Assembly (NCBI GenBank): GCA_905480105.1
Contig: CAJQPC010000018.1
Coordinates: 1-47,019, forward strand
Source of the DNA: an uncultured bacterium
Lineage (GTDB): Bacteria; Myxococcota_A; UBA796; CAJQPC01
Direction of reading: 5' to 3'
Length of the DNA stretch: 47,019 nucleotides
The notes beneath the pieces are model-generated. The model was not told where the DNA came from, ran no database searches, and saw nothing but the letters and a program-made list of their open reading frames with translations. Below are positions 16,212 through 24,464 of the stretch, in pieces. Each line of letters opens with the position of its first letter. The stretch's first letter is position 1. Both the position numbers and the translations under genes were made by a program.

Positions 16212-17969
16212 CTAAACCAAGGCCTCCAGAGCGTTCAAGTCGTCCTCGAGTGGCGCAATGGCTTGCCACCACGTCTCGGGGTCCCGAAGGTCCAAGCCCA
16301 GGGTCTCCATGGCCAGATCCTCGCCGCCCTGCCAGCCCGTCCGCCGCAGCAACTCGATGTAGTCCTGATGCGCCTCGGGACCACGCTCCAAGACCTGTCG
16401 GTAGACCAACTGAGCAAAGAGATACCCATAGGTGTAGGGATAGTTGTAGAAGCTGCGGCCGCCGATGTAGAAGTGCAGCTTGGCGCACCAGAAGCTGGGG
16501 TCGTAGCGCTCCAGAGAGTCCCCGTACCAGCTCTTCTGAATGCCCACAATCTCTTCACGCAGCTCGGCGGGATCGAAGGGACCCTTCCGGCGCAAGCGGT
16601 ACAGAGCGCGCTCAAAGTCGTAGCGCATGGGGATGTTCATCAGGAAGCTCACGCCGGCCATCAGGCGGGCGTCCAGCATCGAGCGCTTGGACTCACCATC
16701 CTTGGCTGCGCGAAGAGCGGCGTCCCGCACCAGAGACTCGGCAAAGATGCTGGCCGTCTCCGCCAAAGTGGAGGGAATGGCGCGCTGGCTGGGGGGCAGG
16801 TCTGCGGTCACATGGTTGTGGTAGGCGTGGCCGAGTTCGTGGGCGAGGGTGACCGTGCTCCGGAAGGTGCCGCCGTGGGTCATAAAGATGCGGCTCTGGG
16901 CGATCGCCGGCGCAAAGGCGCACCATCCGCCAGGACGCTTGCCACCGCGATCCTCTGCCTCGATCCAGTGCTCAGAAAAGGCTCGGCCCGCAAAGTCCTG
17001 CAGTTCCGGGTGATAGGCCCCAAAGTGGGTCATCACAAAGGACTCAGCCTGGGGCCAGTCCTGCTTTGCCGCGGTGCTGGGCAGGGGAGCAGACAGGTCC
17101 TCCCAGGACATCTGGTCCACGCCCAAGAGCTTGGCCTTGAGCTTTAGGTAGCGCAGCAGAATGGGCTGGGCACGACGAGACGCTTCGAGCATCGCATCCA
17201 AGGAGGCGCGCTCCAGACGGTTGGCCGCCAGCGTGTCCGCAAGCTCGTCCAGTCCTCGTCGATCATTGATGGTCTGACGTGCTCCGACAATATGAGTCAG
17301 AGCGCGGGCGCAGTCGTCTTCCGAGGACGTCCAGGCCTCCTGTAGCCCCTCGTAGGCTTGGTCCCGAACGCTCGGATCTTGGCTCCCCAGGCGGTTCTGG
17401 GCCTGTCCGGCGCTCAAGGATTCCTCGCCGAGCTGCACGGTCAACCGGCCACTGATGCTGTCGTACATGCGTGACCAGGCGCCAATACCGTCGCGGGACA
17501 GCTCGGTGGCCAAGGCTTGCTCACCCAAGGGCAAGAGCAGATGTCCCTGCTCCCGCATGCGAAGCAGCTTGGGCAGCTGCTCGACGATCTCCGGACGTGC
17601 AATCAGCGCATCGAAGCCTTGTCGGCTGCCCCGCGCGATGGCGTCCTGTACCGGCACCCACGCACGAGAAAAACGGTTCCAAAGGGCCCCGCTGCGGGCA
17701 GCCGCGCGCTCCCCAGCCTTGTTCGTCACGTCTTCACAGAAGCAGCAGTGAGCGAAGGTGGAGATCTGGTGGGCCTGAGTACTCAGGCGCTCCGCGTCCA
17801 CCAACCAGGTCGTCCAGGCGTTGAGCTGCTCGGGTAGCGCCGGCAATGCGTCAGCGCGGCTCAGCAGGTCCTCGACCTTGGCTTCCGTCTCGGTCACGGC
17901 CTCCAAGTATGCGGGCCCCTCCGCTCCCCCGCTGAACAGCGGCTCCAGATCCCAGCGTGGTGCACTCAT
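16212..17969 (-). CDS. M3-family oligoendopeptidase (PepF-like)
   Basis: This 585-aa thimet-type zinc metallopeptidase has its active-site helix HELGH at 377-381 and the third zinc ligand in TLAETASIFAE (Glu404). The aromatic, glycine-rich substrate loop near the C-terminus (FYIGGRSFYNYPYTYG) is typical of the pepF/M3 group, which cleaves short peptides in the cytoplasm. The frame remains open to 18482 through the divergent aminotransferase gene; the ATG at 17969 with GAGGAG 8 nt upstream is clearly the start. It has no signal peptide. It diverges from the sugar cassette with a 42-bp gap. A second M3 peptidase of a different subgroup is at 32197-33882. Confidence 0.93.
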   Translation of the reverse strand: MSAPRWDLEPLFSGGAEGPAYLEAVTETEAKVEDLLSRADALPALPEQLNAWTTWLVDAERLSTQAHQISTFAHCCFCEDVTNKAGERAAARSGALWNRFSRAWVPVQDAIARGSRQGFDALIARPEIVEQLPKLLRMREQGHLLLPLGEQALATELSRDGIGAWSRMYDSISGRLTVQLGEESLSAGQAQNRLGSQDPSVRDQAYEGLQEAWTSSEDDCARALTHIVGARQTINDRRGLDELADTLAANRLERASLDAMLEASRRAQPILLRYLKLKAKLLGVDQMSWEDLSAPLPSTAAKQDWPQAESFVMTHFGAYHPELQDFAGRAFSEHWIEAEDRGGKRPGGWCAFAPAIAQSRIFMTHGGTFRSTVTLAHELGHAYHNHVTADLPPSQRAIPSTLAETASIFAESLVRDAALRAAKDGESKRSMLDARLMAGVSFLMNIPMRYDFERALYRLRRKGPFDPAELREEIVGIQKSWYGDSLERYDPSFWCAKLHFYIGGRSFYNYPYTYGYLFAQLVYRQVLERGPEAHQDYIELLRRTGWQGGEDLAMETLGLDLRDPETWWQAIAPLEDDLNALEALV

Positions 17970-18011
17970 CGACTCACTCCTCAGTGGTGGCCCGCAGTGT
18001 ATCCTTAGAGC

Positions 18012-19247
18012 ATGGATCGCTTGTCCCAGATTCGCCTGCTGATCGAAGCCGAGATGGCTGGCCTGCCCACGGAACGTCACGACCCCAGCCAGGGACTGCC
18101 CCTGCAGGTTGTGAGCTTTGGCGCAGACGAGGTCACCGCAGCCCTTGAGTGCATGCTCACCACATGGGTCACCATGGGCCCCAAGGTCCGAGAATTCGAG
18201 GCCGCTTGGGCCAAATGGTGCGGCGCCTCCCACGGTGTGATGAGCAACTCCGGCAGCTCTGCCAACCTTCTGATGCTCGCCGCGATGGTGGAGACCGGAC
18301 GCCTGCAGCGCGGTGACGAGGTCCTGGTCCCCGCGGTGGCCTGGAGCACAAGCCTCTTCCCCGTGCAGCAGTGTGGCTTGGTGCCCGTTCTGGTCGATGT
18401 GCACCCCGACACCCTGTGCATGGACCCCGCTGCCGCCAAAGCCGCCATGGGGCCCCGAACCAAAGCCGCCCTGGCCGTCCACATGCTCGGACAGCCCACA
18501 CGCGTGGATGCCCTAAAAGAACTTGGCCTTGTTGTGCTCGAGGATGCCTGCCCGGCCCCTGGCGCCGAGATCGCCGGACTGGGGAGAGCCGGTTCCATGG
18601 GCCACGCCGGCTCTTTCTCCTTCTTCTTCTCGCACCACATCACCACGGTAGAAGGTGGAATCACCGTCACCAACGACGCCGAGCTGGCCAACGCCATGCG
18701 CAGCTTGCGGGCACACGGCTGGGTGCGGGAGCGCGAAGACAAGTCGGTCTGGGAGAAGAAGCACCCTGAGATCGACCCACGCTTTCTCTTTGTGAGCTCC
18801 GGCTGGAACTTACGCCCCACCGAAATGGCCGGGGCGATGGGCTTGATTCAACTTGGGCGACTGTCCCCCTGGCTGGAGCGCCGCCGGGAAAACCACCGCC
18901 ACTGGTGTGAGCTGCTGGCCCCACTGGCCCCCAAACTCCGCTGCTTCCCCATGCGGCCCGGAGAGACCCACGCCGCCTTTTCCTTCGCCATGTTGCTGCA
19001 GAAAGGCATTGAGCGAGCCCCTGTGATGGCCGCCCTGGAGTCGAGCGGTATTGCCACTCGCCCCATCTCAGGCTCCAACCTGGCACGCCAACCCGCCTTT
19101 GAGCGCGTCCCTGGCGCACGGGTCGGTGGGCCCCTTCCTGTCGCAGATGCTGTGCACGAGCGCGGCTTTTTCGTAGGCAATAGTCACGCTTTTCACGCAG
19201 GACACGGGGCTATTCTGGCCAGCCGTCTGCAGGAGATTCTGTCATGA
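18012..19247 (+). CDS. DegT-fold PLP/PMP sugar 3-dehydratase, ColD/RfbH-like
   Basis: This 411-aa protein has the DegT/DnrJ/EryC1/StrS aminotransferase fold, but the Schiff-base lysine is replaced. The segment FSFFFSHHITTVEGG (202-216) aligns with the usual SFxxxKxxxxGEGG so that His208 takes the place of Lys. The cofactor-binding Asp in VLEDACPAPG (Asp178) is kept. A His at this place is the mark of the sugar 3-dehydratases ColD (GDP-4-keto-6-deoxymannose 3-dehydratase) and E1/RfbH (CDP-4-keto-6-deoxyglucose). I see no [2Fe-2S] cysteine motif as in E1, so ColD is the better model. It overlaps the next gene by 4 bp and heads a sugar cassette. The nucleotide-sugar substrate is inferred. Confidence 0.8.
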   Translation: MDRLSQIRLLIEAEMAGLPTERHDPSQGLPLQVVSFGADEVTAALECMLTTWVTMGPKVREFEAAWAKWCGASHGVMSNSGSSANLLMLAAMVETGRLQRGDEVLVPAVAWSTSLFPVQQCGLVPVLVDVHPDTLCMDPAAAKAAMGPRTKAALAVHMLGQPTRVDALKELGLVVLEDACPAPGAEIAGLGRAGSMGHAGSFSFFFSHHITTVEGGITVTNDAELANAMRSLRAHGWVREREDKSVWEKKHPEIDPRFLFVSSGWNLRPTEMAGAMGLIQLGRLSPWLERRRENHRHWCELLAPLAPKLRCFPMRPGETHAAFSFAMLLQKGIERAPVMAALESSGIATRPISGSNLARQPAFERVPGARVGGPLPVADAVHERGFFVGNSHAFHAGHGAILASRLQEILS

Positions 19248-20188
19248 GCAACAACTCCGAGCGCCGCGTGGTGGTCACCGGAGGGGCTGGCTACTACGGC
19301 TCCCTGGTCGTTCGCCAGCTTCTAACTGCCGGCTACCGCGTTCATGTCGTGGACAACCTAATGTACGGCCCCATGTCCCTCATGGAGCTCTTCATCCACG
19401 AACGCTTCTCCTTTACCCGGGGTGATGTGCTGGACACCGAGCTTCTCAAGCGCGAGCTGGATGGGGCTTGGGCCTGCGTACACTTGGCTGCCTTGGTGGG
19501 CTACCCCCTGTGTAAAAAGGAGCCAGAACGGGCCGTGGCGGTCAACGTGGGCGGTACAAAGTCCGTGCTGGAAGCACTCGACCCCCAGACCAAGCTGATC
19601 TACGCGTCTACCGGCAGCAACTACGGCGAGGTCCAGGGCATCTGCACCGAAGAGACCCCTTTGAATCCCTTGAGTCTGTACGGCGAAACCAAGACCGAGG
19701 CCGAGTATCTGTGCATGGCCCGAGGCCGGGTCAGCTCCTACCGATTTGCAACCGCCTTTGGCCTATCCCCACGTCTGCGCTTGGATTTGATGATCAACGA
19801 CTTTACCTGGCAAGCCCTGGTTCAGCGCTACCTATTGGTCTACGAAAAGCATTTTCGCCGTACCTTTATTCATGTGCGTGACATGGCCAGATGCGTTCAG
19901 CACACCCTTCACAACTGGGAAACGATGCAGGGCAACGTCTACAACGTGGGCGACGACTCAATGAACTTCACCAAAGAAGAAATCGTCAACCTCCTCCAGT
20001 CCAAAATTGATTTTGCGTGTCATTTCGCAGAGGTAGGAAGCGACGCCGACAAACGGGACTACGAAGTCTCCTACAAAAAGATTCGAGCGACGGGTTTTCG
20101 TACCTCCATCAGCATGGAGCAGGGCGTGCACGAGATGGTCCAAGGACTGAGTCTGCTCGAGTTCAGAAAGCCCTACTCCAACGTTTAG
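19244..20188 (+). CDS. NAD-dependent epimerase/dehydratase (extended SDR)
   Basis: This 314-aa nucleotide-sugar enzyme has the NAD-binding motif TGGAGYYG at about residues 12-19. Its active-site residues lie in YASTGSNYGEV (about 120-130) and the YxxxK motif YGETK (about 145-149). The extended-SDR fold continues with the FIHVRDMARC motif and a C-terminal substrate domain. It starts inside the stop codon of the ColD-like gene. It resembles UDP-glucose epimerase and GDP-sugar reductase-type enzymes but is not Gmd, since the GITGQDG signature is absent. Specificity cannot be assigned. The C-terminal part uses more A/T-ending codons than its neighbours, for instance around 19970-20100. Confidence 0.85.
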   Translation: MSNNSERRVVVTGGAGYYGSLVVRQLLTAGYRVHVVDNLMYGPMSLMELFIHERFSFTRGDVLDTELLKRELDGAWACVHLAALVGYPLCKKEPERAVAVNVGGTKSVLEALDPQTKLIYASTGSNYGEVQGICTEETPLNPLSLYGETKTEAEYLCMARGRVSSYRFATAFGLSPRLRLDLMINDFTWQALVQRYLLVYEKHFRRTFIHVRDMARCVQHTLHNWETMQGNVYNVGDDSMNFTKEEIVNLLQSKIDFACHFAEVGSDADKRDYEVSYKKIRATGFRTSISMEQGVHEMVQGLSLLEFRKPYSNV

Positions 20189-20197
20189 GCGGCCTGC

Positions 20198-21121
20198 GTG
20201 TCCCGTGTCATGGTCACCGGCGGCGCCGGATTTTTAGGTTCTTGGGTCGTACAAGGCCTGACTGCGCGCGGGTACGACACCCGTTTGGTGCGCTCCAAAG
20301 ACTACGACCTTCGAGATGCCCAGGCGTGCAGCCGCGCACTCGCTGAACACAAGCCCAACTGGGTCATCCACGCTGCGGTCAACGGCGGCGGCATAGGCTA
20401 CATGCGCGCCCACGCCGCCGATGTCATTCACGACAACGTGCTGATGAGCACCCACCTTATGGAGGCCTGTCGGCGCCATGACGTTCAGCGCTTTGTGGGC
20501 GTCTCCAGCGTCTGCGCCTACCCACGCATCGTGCCCATCCCCATGCGAGAACCAGACTTGTTCCAGGGCTATCCGGAGCCAAGCAATGCTGGCTACGGAC
20601 TCTCCAAGCGCCTGATGATGGAGCACGGACGAGCGCTGCACGAGCAGTACGGCATGCGCTGCGTCTTCCCCATGCCCACCAACCTCTATGGCCCGGGGGA
20701 CGACTTTGACCCACGCTCTAGCCACGTGGTGCCCGCGCTGATTCGCCGCTGCTTGGAGGCCGTAGAATCCGGTGCCGAAACCATCACCGCCTGGGGCACC
20801 GGTACCGCAACCCGTGAGCTTCTCTACGTAGAGGACTGCGCTCAAGCCATCATTGCCATGGCCGAGCAGTGGGAGAGTCCCGAGCCGGTCAACATTGGAA
20901 ACGGCGAGGAATTCACCGTTAAGCGCTTGGTACACACCATCGCCGAACACTGCGGTTTTCAGGGCAAAATCCTGTGGGACAGCTCCAAGCCGGACGGCCA
21001 GCCCCGCAAGTGCTTGGACACTTCCAGGGCCCAAGAAGGCCTGGGCTGGACAGCCCAGGTCGATCTGCACCAAGGCCTAAAGCGAACCATTTCCTGGTAC
21101 CGAGAACACCGTGAGACGTGA
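20198..21121 (+). CDS. GDP-fucose synthase/ColC-like epimerase-reductase (SDR)
   Basis: This 307-aa extended SDR has TGGAGFLGSW near residue 7, then AAVNGGGIGYM near 66, VSSVCAYP near 102 and the YxxxK motif YGLSK near 131. The block NLYGPGDDFDPRSSHVVPALIRR near 160 is characteristic of GDP-L-fucose synthase (WcaG/Fcl) and its relative ColC. ColC converts GDP-4-keto-3,6-dideoxymannose to GDP-L-colitose and works directly after ColD. With a ColD-like gene two positions upstream, a colitose-type product is a reasonable guess, but GDP-fucose synthase itself is equally possible on sequence alone. The start is GTG at 20198; the family's usual N-terminus fits that better than the ATG at 20210. Confidence 0.82.
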   Translation: MSRVMVTGGAGFLGSWVVQGLTARGYDTRLVRSKDYDLRDAQACSRALAEHKPNWVIHAAVNGGGIGYMRAHAADVIHDNVLMSTHLMEACRRHDVQRFVGVSSVCAYPRIVPIPMREPDLFQGYPEPSNAGYGLSKRLMMEHGRALHEQYGMRCVFPMPTNLYGPGDDFDPRSSHVVPALIRRCLEAVESGAETITAWGTGTATRELLYVEDCAQAIIAMAEQWESPEPVNIGNGEEFTVKRLVHTIAEHCGFQGKILWDSSKPDGQPRKCLDTSRAQEGLGWTAQVDLHQGLKRTISWYREHRET

Positions 21122-21725
21122 TCCACATATCGGCCCAAGGGCTGAGATCTACGCCCACTTTCGGCGTTTCTCTAACCCAATGTTTACCTTGTGCACTCAG
21201 CTACCCGTTGCCTTACCAAAATCCGAGTACTTCGGTGGTATTCTGTGGTCTGTGCTGTATGCCGCCAACAATGTTTCACAGTTTCGAGAGCGTATCGAGG
21301 TCGACGGCCAGGACTGGATTCAATGCCACGACACGGTAGACACAACCTGCACGGTGGCGACCGAAGATGAAGCATTCGTGTTCTGTGAAATACCCTGGCT
21401 CGCGGATCGCGCGGCCTTCTTGTCCGCACTGCCAGGTCACATGGAGCGTGCCCGAGCCCGAGGCCGGCTTATGCCAGAGGGGCCACCTCGCACGAACAGG
21501 CTCTATCTGAGCTGCGTGCCGTGGTTCACCATACACAGCGCCCAGCACGCGGAGCCTGGAGATCCAAACGACTGTGTCCCCCGCATCTTGTGGGGCCGAG
21601 TTCAGGACGGCCAGATCGGAGTCTGCGTGACCGCCCACCACTCCTTGGTCGATGGCCGCCACATCGGACAGTTCTTTCAGCACATGGGACAGGCCCTGAT
21701 GGGTCCCTTTGGGGAGCAAACATGA
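21111..21725 (+). CDS. Chloramphenicol acetyltransferase-fold acyltransferase
   Basis: This 204-aa protein shows the CAT signature AHHSLVDGRHIGQFF near the C-terminus. It has the catalytic base His177 and the structural Asp181 in their usual spacing. The N-terminal SNPMFTLCTQLPV region and overall length also fit the CAT family, whose members form trimers and transfer acyl groups from acyl-CoA to hydroxyls. The GTG start overlaps the end of the SDR gene by 11 bp and the stop overlaps the M20 gene by 4 bp, so it belongs to the cassette. Acetylation of the deoxysugar is one possible task. Nothing shows antibiotic resistance: chromosomal CAT-like proteins with other substrates are common. Confidence 0.8.
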   Translation: MRRDPHIGPRAEIYAHFRRFSNPMFTLCTQLPVALPKSEYFGGILWSVLYAANNVSQFRERIEVDGQDWIQCHDTVDTTCTVATEDEAFVFCEIPWLADRAAFLSALPGHMERARARGRLMPEGPPRTNRLYLSCVPWFTIHSAQHAEPGDPNDCVPRILWGRVQDGQIGVCVTAHHSLVDGRHIGQFFQHMGQALMGPFGEQT

Positions 21726-23125
21726 CCACAGCAGACCGGGTCGCAAACCGCGCAGAAGCCGCATTTGACCAGACCCTGGAGCAGCTCTGCGCCTACCTAC
21801 GTATTCCAGCCATCTCCTGTGATGAAACCCACTTTGGGGACGTGCGGCTCCTCGCCGAGCGAATCCGGGATGACTTGGAAGCCTTGGGCTTGGACAACGC
21901 CCGCTTGCTGGAGCTTCCGGATGCTCTGCCATGTGTGGCGGCCGAGTGGCTAAACGCCGGCGCCGATGCACCCACTGTTCTCATTTACGGTCACCTGGAC
22001 CTTCAGCCGGTAAACTTGGCCAACTGGCGCACAGCCCCCCACGAGCCCGTGGTGATGGACGGTCGCCTTTATGGTCGAGGCGCTGCCGACGACATGGGCG
22101 GCTGGGTCTCCCACTTGGCCGCCCTGAAAGCCTGGAAGCAGGAAACCGGTAGCTTTCCCTGCAACGTGCGCCTGCTCATCGAAGGAGAGGAGGAGATCGG
22201 CTCCCCAAACCTGGAGCGCTTCATGGACACCTTCCCCAGGGCCTTCGACTCCGATGTCATGGTGCTCACGGACTGCGAGAACCCCAGCACCACCGTGCCT
22301 GGTCTGACCGTGAGCCTGCGCGGACTATTGGAGGTAGAGCTGATCTGCGCGTCTCTAGAGTCCGATGGCCACAGCGGGCTCTGGGGCGGCATGGTGCCCG
22401 ACCCCGCCATCGCTCTGATCCAGCTGATTGGACGTCTGGTGGACCAGGACGGACGCATGAAGGTGGGCCGAGTAGAGGTTGGGGAGGACTGGGCCAAGGC
22501 GTCCTTTGATGTACCCCTGAACAACGACGTGATCCGCGAGGGCTCGCACATGCTGGAGGGAGTGGACCCGCTGCCCCTGCGCGGGCGCTCGGCCGCTGAG
22601 TGGATGTGGCGCCAACCCGCCATGACGGTCGTGGCCACCACCCTGCCCACGGCTGCAGAGAAGAAGAACGCCATCCGCACCCAGGCCAGCGCCACACTGT
22701 CCATTCGAGTAGCCCCCGGCATGGACACCCAGACCCTCTGGGCGCTGGTCCAGGCCGAGCTGACCCGGGCTCCACCCCAGGGCATACGGGTCAGTGTGGT
22801 CCAGGCGCCAGGCGCCGGAGAAGGCTGGCTCTACACCCCAGAGGGCCCTGCCTTCGAGGCAGCGAATCGCGCCTACGTCAAGAGCTGGGGCACGCCCCTG
22901 GTCCAGGTGGGCGTGGGCGGCTCCATCCCTTTCGTCGCGCTCTTTGGGCGCCGCTTTGGAGACCTGCCCTTGATCCTAAACGGTGTGATGGACCCCCTGA
23001 CCACCGCCCACGGCCCCAACGAGTCCATGGATCTGAGCATCTTCCGCCGCGCCATCGCCGCCAACGTCTACCTGCTTGATGAACTGGCCGCCCTGGGTAA
23101 GGCCGGCCTAAAGGGCGCCTCTTGA
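21722..23125 (+). CDS. M20-family metallo-dipeptidase
   Basis: This 467-aa co-catalytic zinc peptidase has its metal ligands in place: His91 and Asp93 in YGHLDLQP, bridging Asp123 in GRGAADDMGG, base Glu157 and ligand Glu158 in EGEEEIGS, Asp184 in LTDCENPS and His430 in TTAHGPNE. The layout is that of carnosinase/CNDP-like and PepV-like dipeptidases, with a dimerisation domain at about 215-370. No signal peptide is present, so it is cytoplasmic. The ATG at 21722 sits in the ATGA overlap with the CAT-like gene, although the frame is open further upstream. A role linked to the sugar genes is not obvious; co-transcription may be incidental. Confidence 0.92.
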   Translation: MTTADRVANRAEAAFDQTLEQLCAYLRIPAISCDETHFGDVRLLAERIRDDLEALGLDNARLLELPDALPCVAAEWLNAGADAPTVLIYGHLDLQPVNLANWRTAPHEPVVMDGRLYGRGAADDMGGWVSHLAALKAWKQETGSFPCNVRLLIEGEEEIGSPNLERFMDTFPRAFDSDVMVLTDCENPSTTVPGLTVSLRGLLEVELICASLESDGHSGLWGGMVPDPAIALIQLIGRLVDQDGRMKVGRVEVGEDWAKASFDVPLNNDVIREGSHMLEGVDPLPLRGRSAAEWMWRQPAMTVVATTLPTAAEKKNAIRTQASATLSIRVAPGMDTQTLWALVQAELTRAPPQGIRVSVVQAPGAGEGWLYTPEGPAFEAANRAYVKSWGTPLVQVGVGGSIPFVALFGRRFGDLPLILNGVMDPLTTAHGPNESMDLSIFRRAIAANVYLLDELAALGKAGLKGAS

Positions 23126-23955
23126 ACCTGGCCTGGCTGTCTCTGGCTGCCTGCTTGGAGCGCACCACGGGTGCGCCATCCCCCCTGGATCCCCGCTTCA
23201 CTGCGGGGGCCACAGAGAGCAGCGGGCAAGTCGTCACTCACGATCCTGACGCTGGGGCAACTTCGCCTTTTGGTGTGGTGGCAGAGGATGGAATCGTAGT
23301 GCGGGGCAACATGACCTCGCCGATGGAAGGGGCGATCGCTCTGGACATCCTGACCATCGATCCAACGAGCGAAGCCGGTGTGTCCATGGTGGGGCGCGTG
23401 CTCTTCCCAGAAGGTGGTGCCTTTGAGCTCGACGTGCCCAAAAATCAAGGAGAGCTGACATTGCAGTTCTTCGTGGACCAAGGGCGCCCCGGACCCGACG
23501 ACGCAGATCCCTTCGTAACGCGCACGATTCTTGTAGAAACGAAGGACTTAGACCTGGGCGAGCTAACGCTGGAAATCGGCGGTCGGGCCGTCGCTCCGCT
23601 GGCCGGTGCGCGCAGTCATGTCTGGCCAGATCACCCAGGTCCCTGGACCCGTGTTCAGGGCACGGTGCTCGCTGAGGGAGACTCTTCGGTCGCTGTGGAC
23701 ATCCGAAAGCCAGACCCCAACAGCCAGACTGGCGACGCCTTTGTGGGCAAAGAACAGCTTTCTGCCCCGGGACCTTTCACCCTGATGGTGCCCCAGGGCA
23801 TGGGCGAGCTGACCCTGCAATTTTTTCAGGACGCAGGTGGGGATGGCCCCAGTGCCGACGATCCCTTCGCGGAGCAAACGATCGCGGTCGAAGATCAGGA
23901 GCGCCTCTCGCTCGAGGTCCGATTGCTCCCTGCGGCGCTTGAGACCCAGGAATAA
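23122..23955 (+). CDS. Putative lipoprotein with a duplicated beta-rich domain
   Basis: This 277-aa protein starts at a TTG overlapping the M20 stop (TTGA). The signal is short, MNLAWLSLAAC, with Cys11 as candidate lipid site. The mature part contains two copies of a unit of about 90 residues (roughly 57-150 and 177-266). Both end in GELTLQFF (110-117 and 228-235) followed by an acidic DGxxGPxxDDPF-like stretch and TIxVE. The Asp-rich loops could bind calcium. I do not recognise the family. A bidirectional terminator directly follows, so this is the last gene of the 18-24 kb run. Confidence 0.65.
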   Translation: MNLAWLSLAACLERTTGAPSPLDPRFTAGATESSGQVVTHDPDAGATSPFGVVAEDGIVVRGNMTSPMEGAIALDILTIDPTSEAGVSMVGRVLFPEGGAFELDVPKNQGELTLQFFVDQGRPGPDDADPFVTRTILVETKDLDLGELTLEIGGRAVAPLAGARSHVWPDHPGPWTRVQGTVLAEGDSSVAVDIRKPDPNSQTGDAFVGKEQLSAPGPFTLMVPQGMGELTLQFFQDAGGDGPSADDPFAEQTIAVEDQERLSLEVRLLPAALETQE

Positions 23956-23989
23956 AAAAAGGGCCGTCCGGTGGACGACCCTCTCTTTT
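23954..23989. terminator. Bidirectional intrinsic terminator
   Basis: The hairpin GGGCCGTCC-GGT-GGACGACCC (23961-23981) has a 9-bp stem with one G:T pair. It is preceded by an A-run (23954-23960) and followed by TCTCTTTT. It sits between convergent genes and can serve both: the plus-strand lipoprotein gene and the minus-strand small membrane gene. Confidence 0.85.
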
Positions 23990-24022
23990 GAACAGCCCCG
24001 AGGGGCAATCTTTCAAGGAAGC

Positions 24023-24304
24023 TTAGTCCTTGAAGATAGCGTTCAAGAACTCCAGACCGTTCTCGTTCTCGCCGATGGACTGGCCGCTCTGCAGCTTCTG
24101 GCCCAGCAAGTAGGCGTCGTACGCGGTGATGAGCGGAATGATCATGCCGATGCCGAAGCACATGGACAGGAACACAGTGGCAAGAATGGAGATGATTCCC
24201 TTCTTCTGCTGTCCCATCATCAGGTAGCCCACGCCACCCGCGAGGAAGAAGTTCAAAACCGCAGGAATGACCGGGTTGGTGTCAGGCTTAGAAATCTCAC
24301 CCAT
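24023..24304 (-). CDS. Small membrane protein, TM2-like
   Basis: This 93-aa protein has two hydrophobic helices (about 12-30 and 37-62) joined by a short MGQQKKG turn. A conserved-looking PLITAYDAYLLGQKL segment follows, then an acidic tail. The two helices, basic turn and following D/E-containing amphipathic segment resemble the TM2 domain group of small bacterial membrane proteins, whose function is mostly unknown. The start is ATG at 24304 with GGAG about 8 nt upstream. It is monocistronic and shares the bidirectional terminator with the gene opposite. The base composition is slightly less GC-rich than its neighbours. Confidence 0.72.
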   Translation of the reverse strand: MGEISKPDTNPVIPAVLNFFLAGGVGYLMMGQQKKGIISILATVFLSMCFGIGMIIPLITAYDAYLLGQKLQSGQSIGENENGLEFLNAIFKD

Positions 24305-24464
24305 GGAAGGCTCCAGTGTCTTTGGCTCGGGTGTTGTTGAAAGTCCCGAGAGTGCGTCGCGACCCTATGCCAAGTTGCGCCACTGAGCAAGGGGAGCCCC
24401 AAGGAATGACCGGATGATAGACTCAACAGCCGGGTGTTTTCGCACTTGGCGTGAGGAGAATGAG

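Noticed and set aside
17970-18482. N-terminal extension of the first M3 peptidase
   Set aside because: The frame is open only as antisense of the divergent ColD-like gene; a good ribosome site precedes the ATG at 17969.
21111-21725. Chloramphenicol resistance gene
   Set aside because: The fold and catalytic His fit CAT, but the gene overlaps sugar and peptidase genes and there is no mobile-element context, so a resistance role is not supported.
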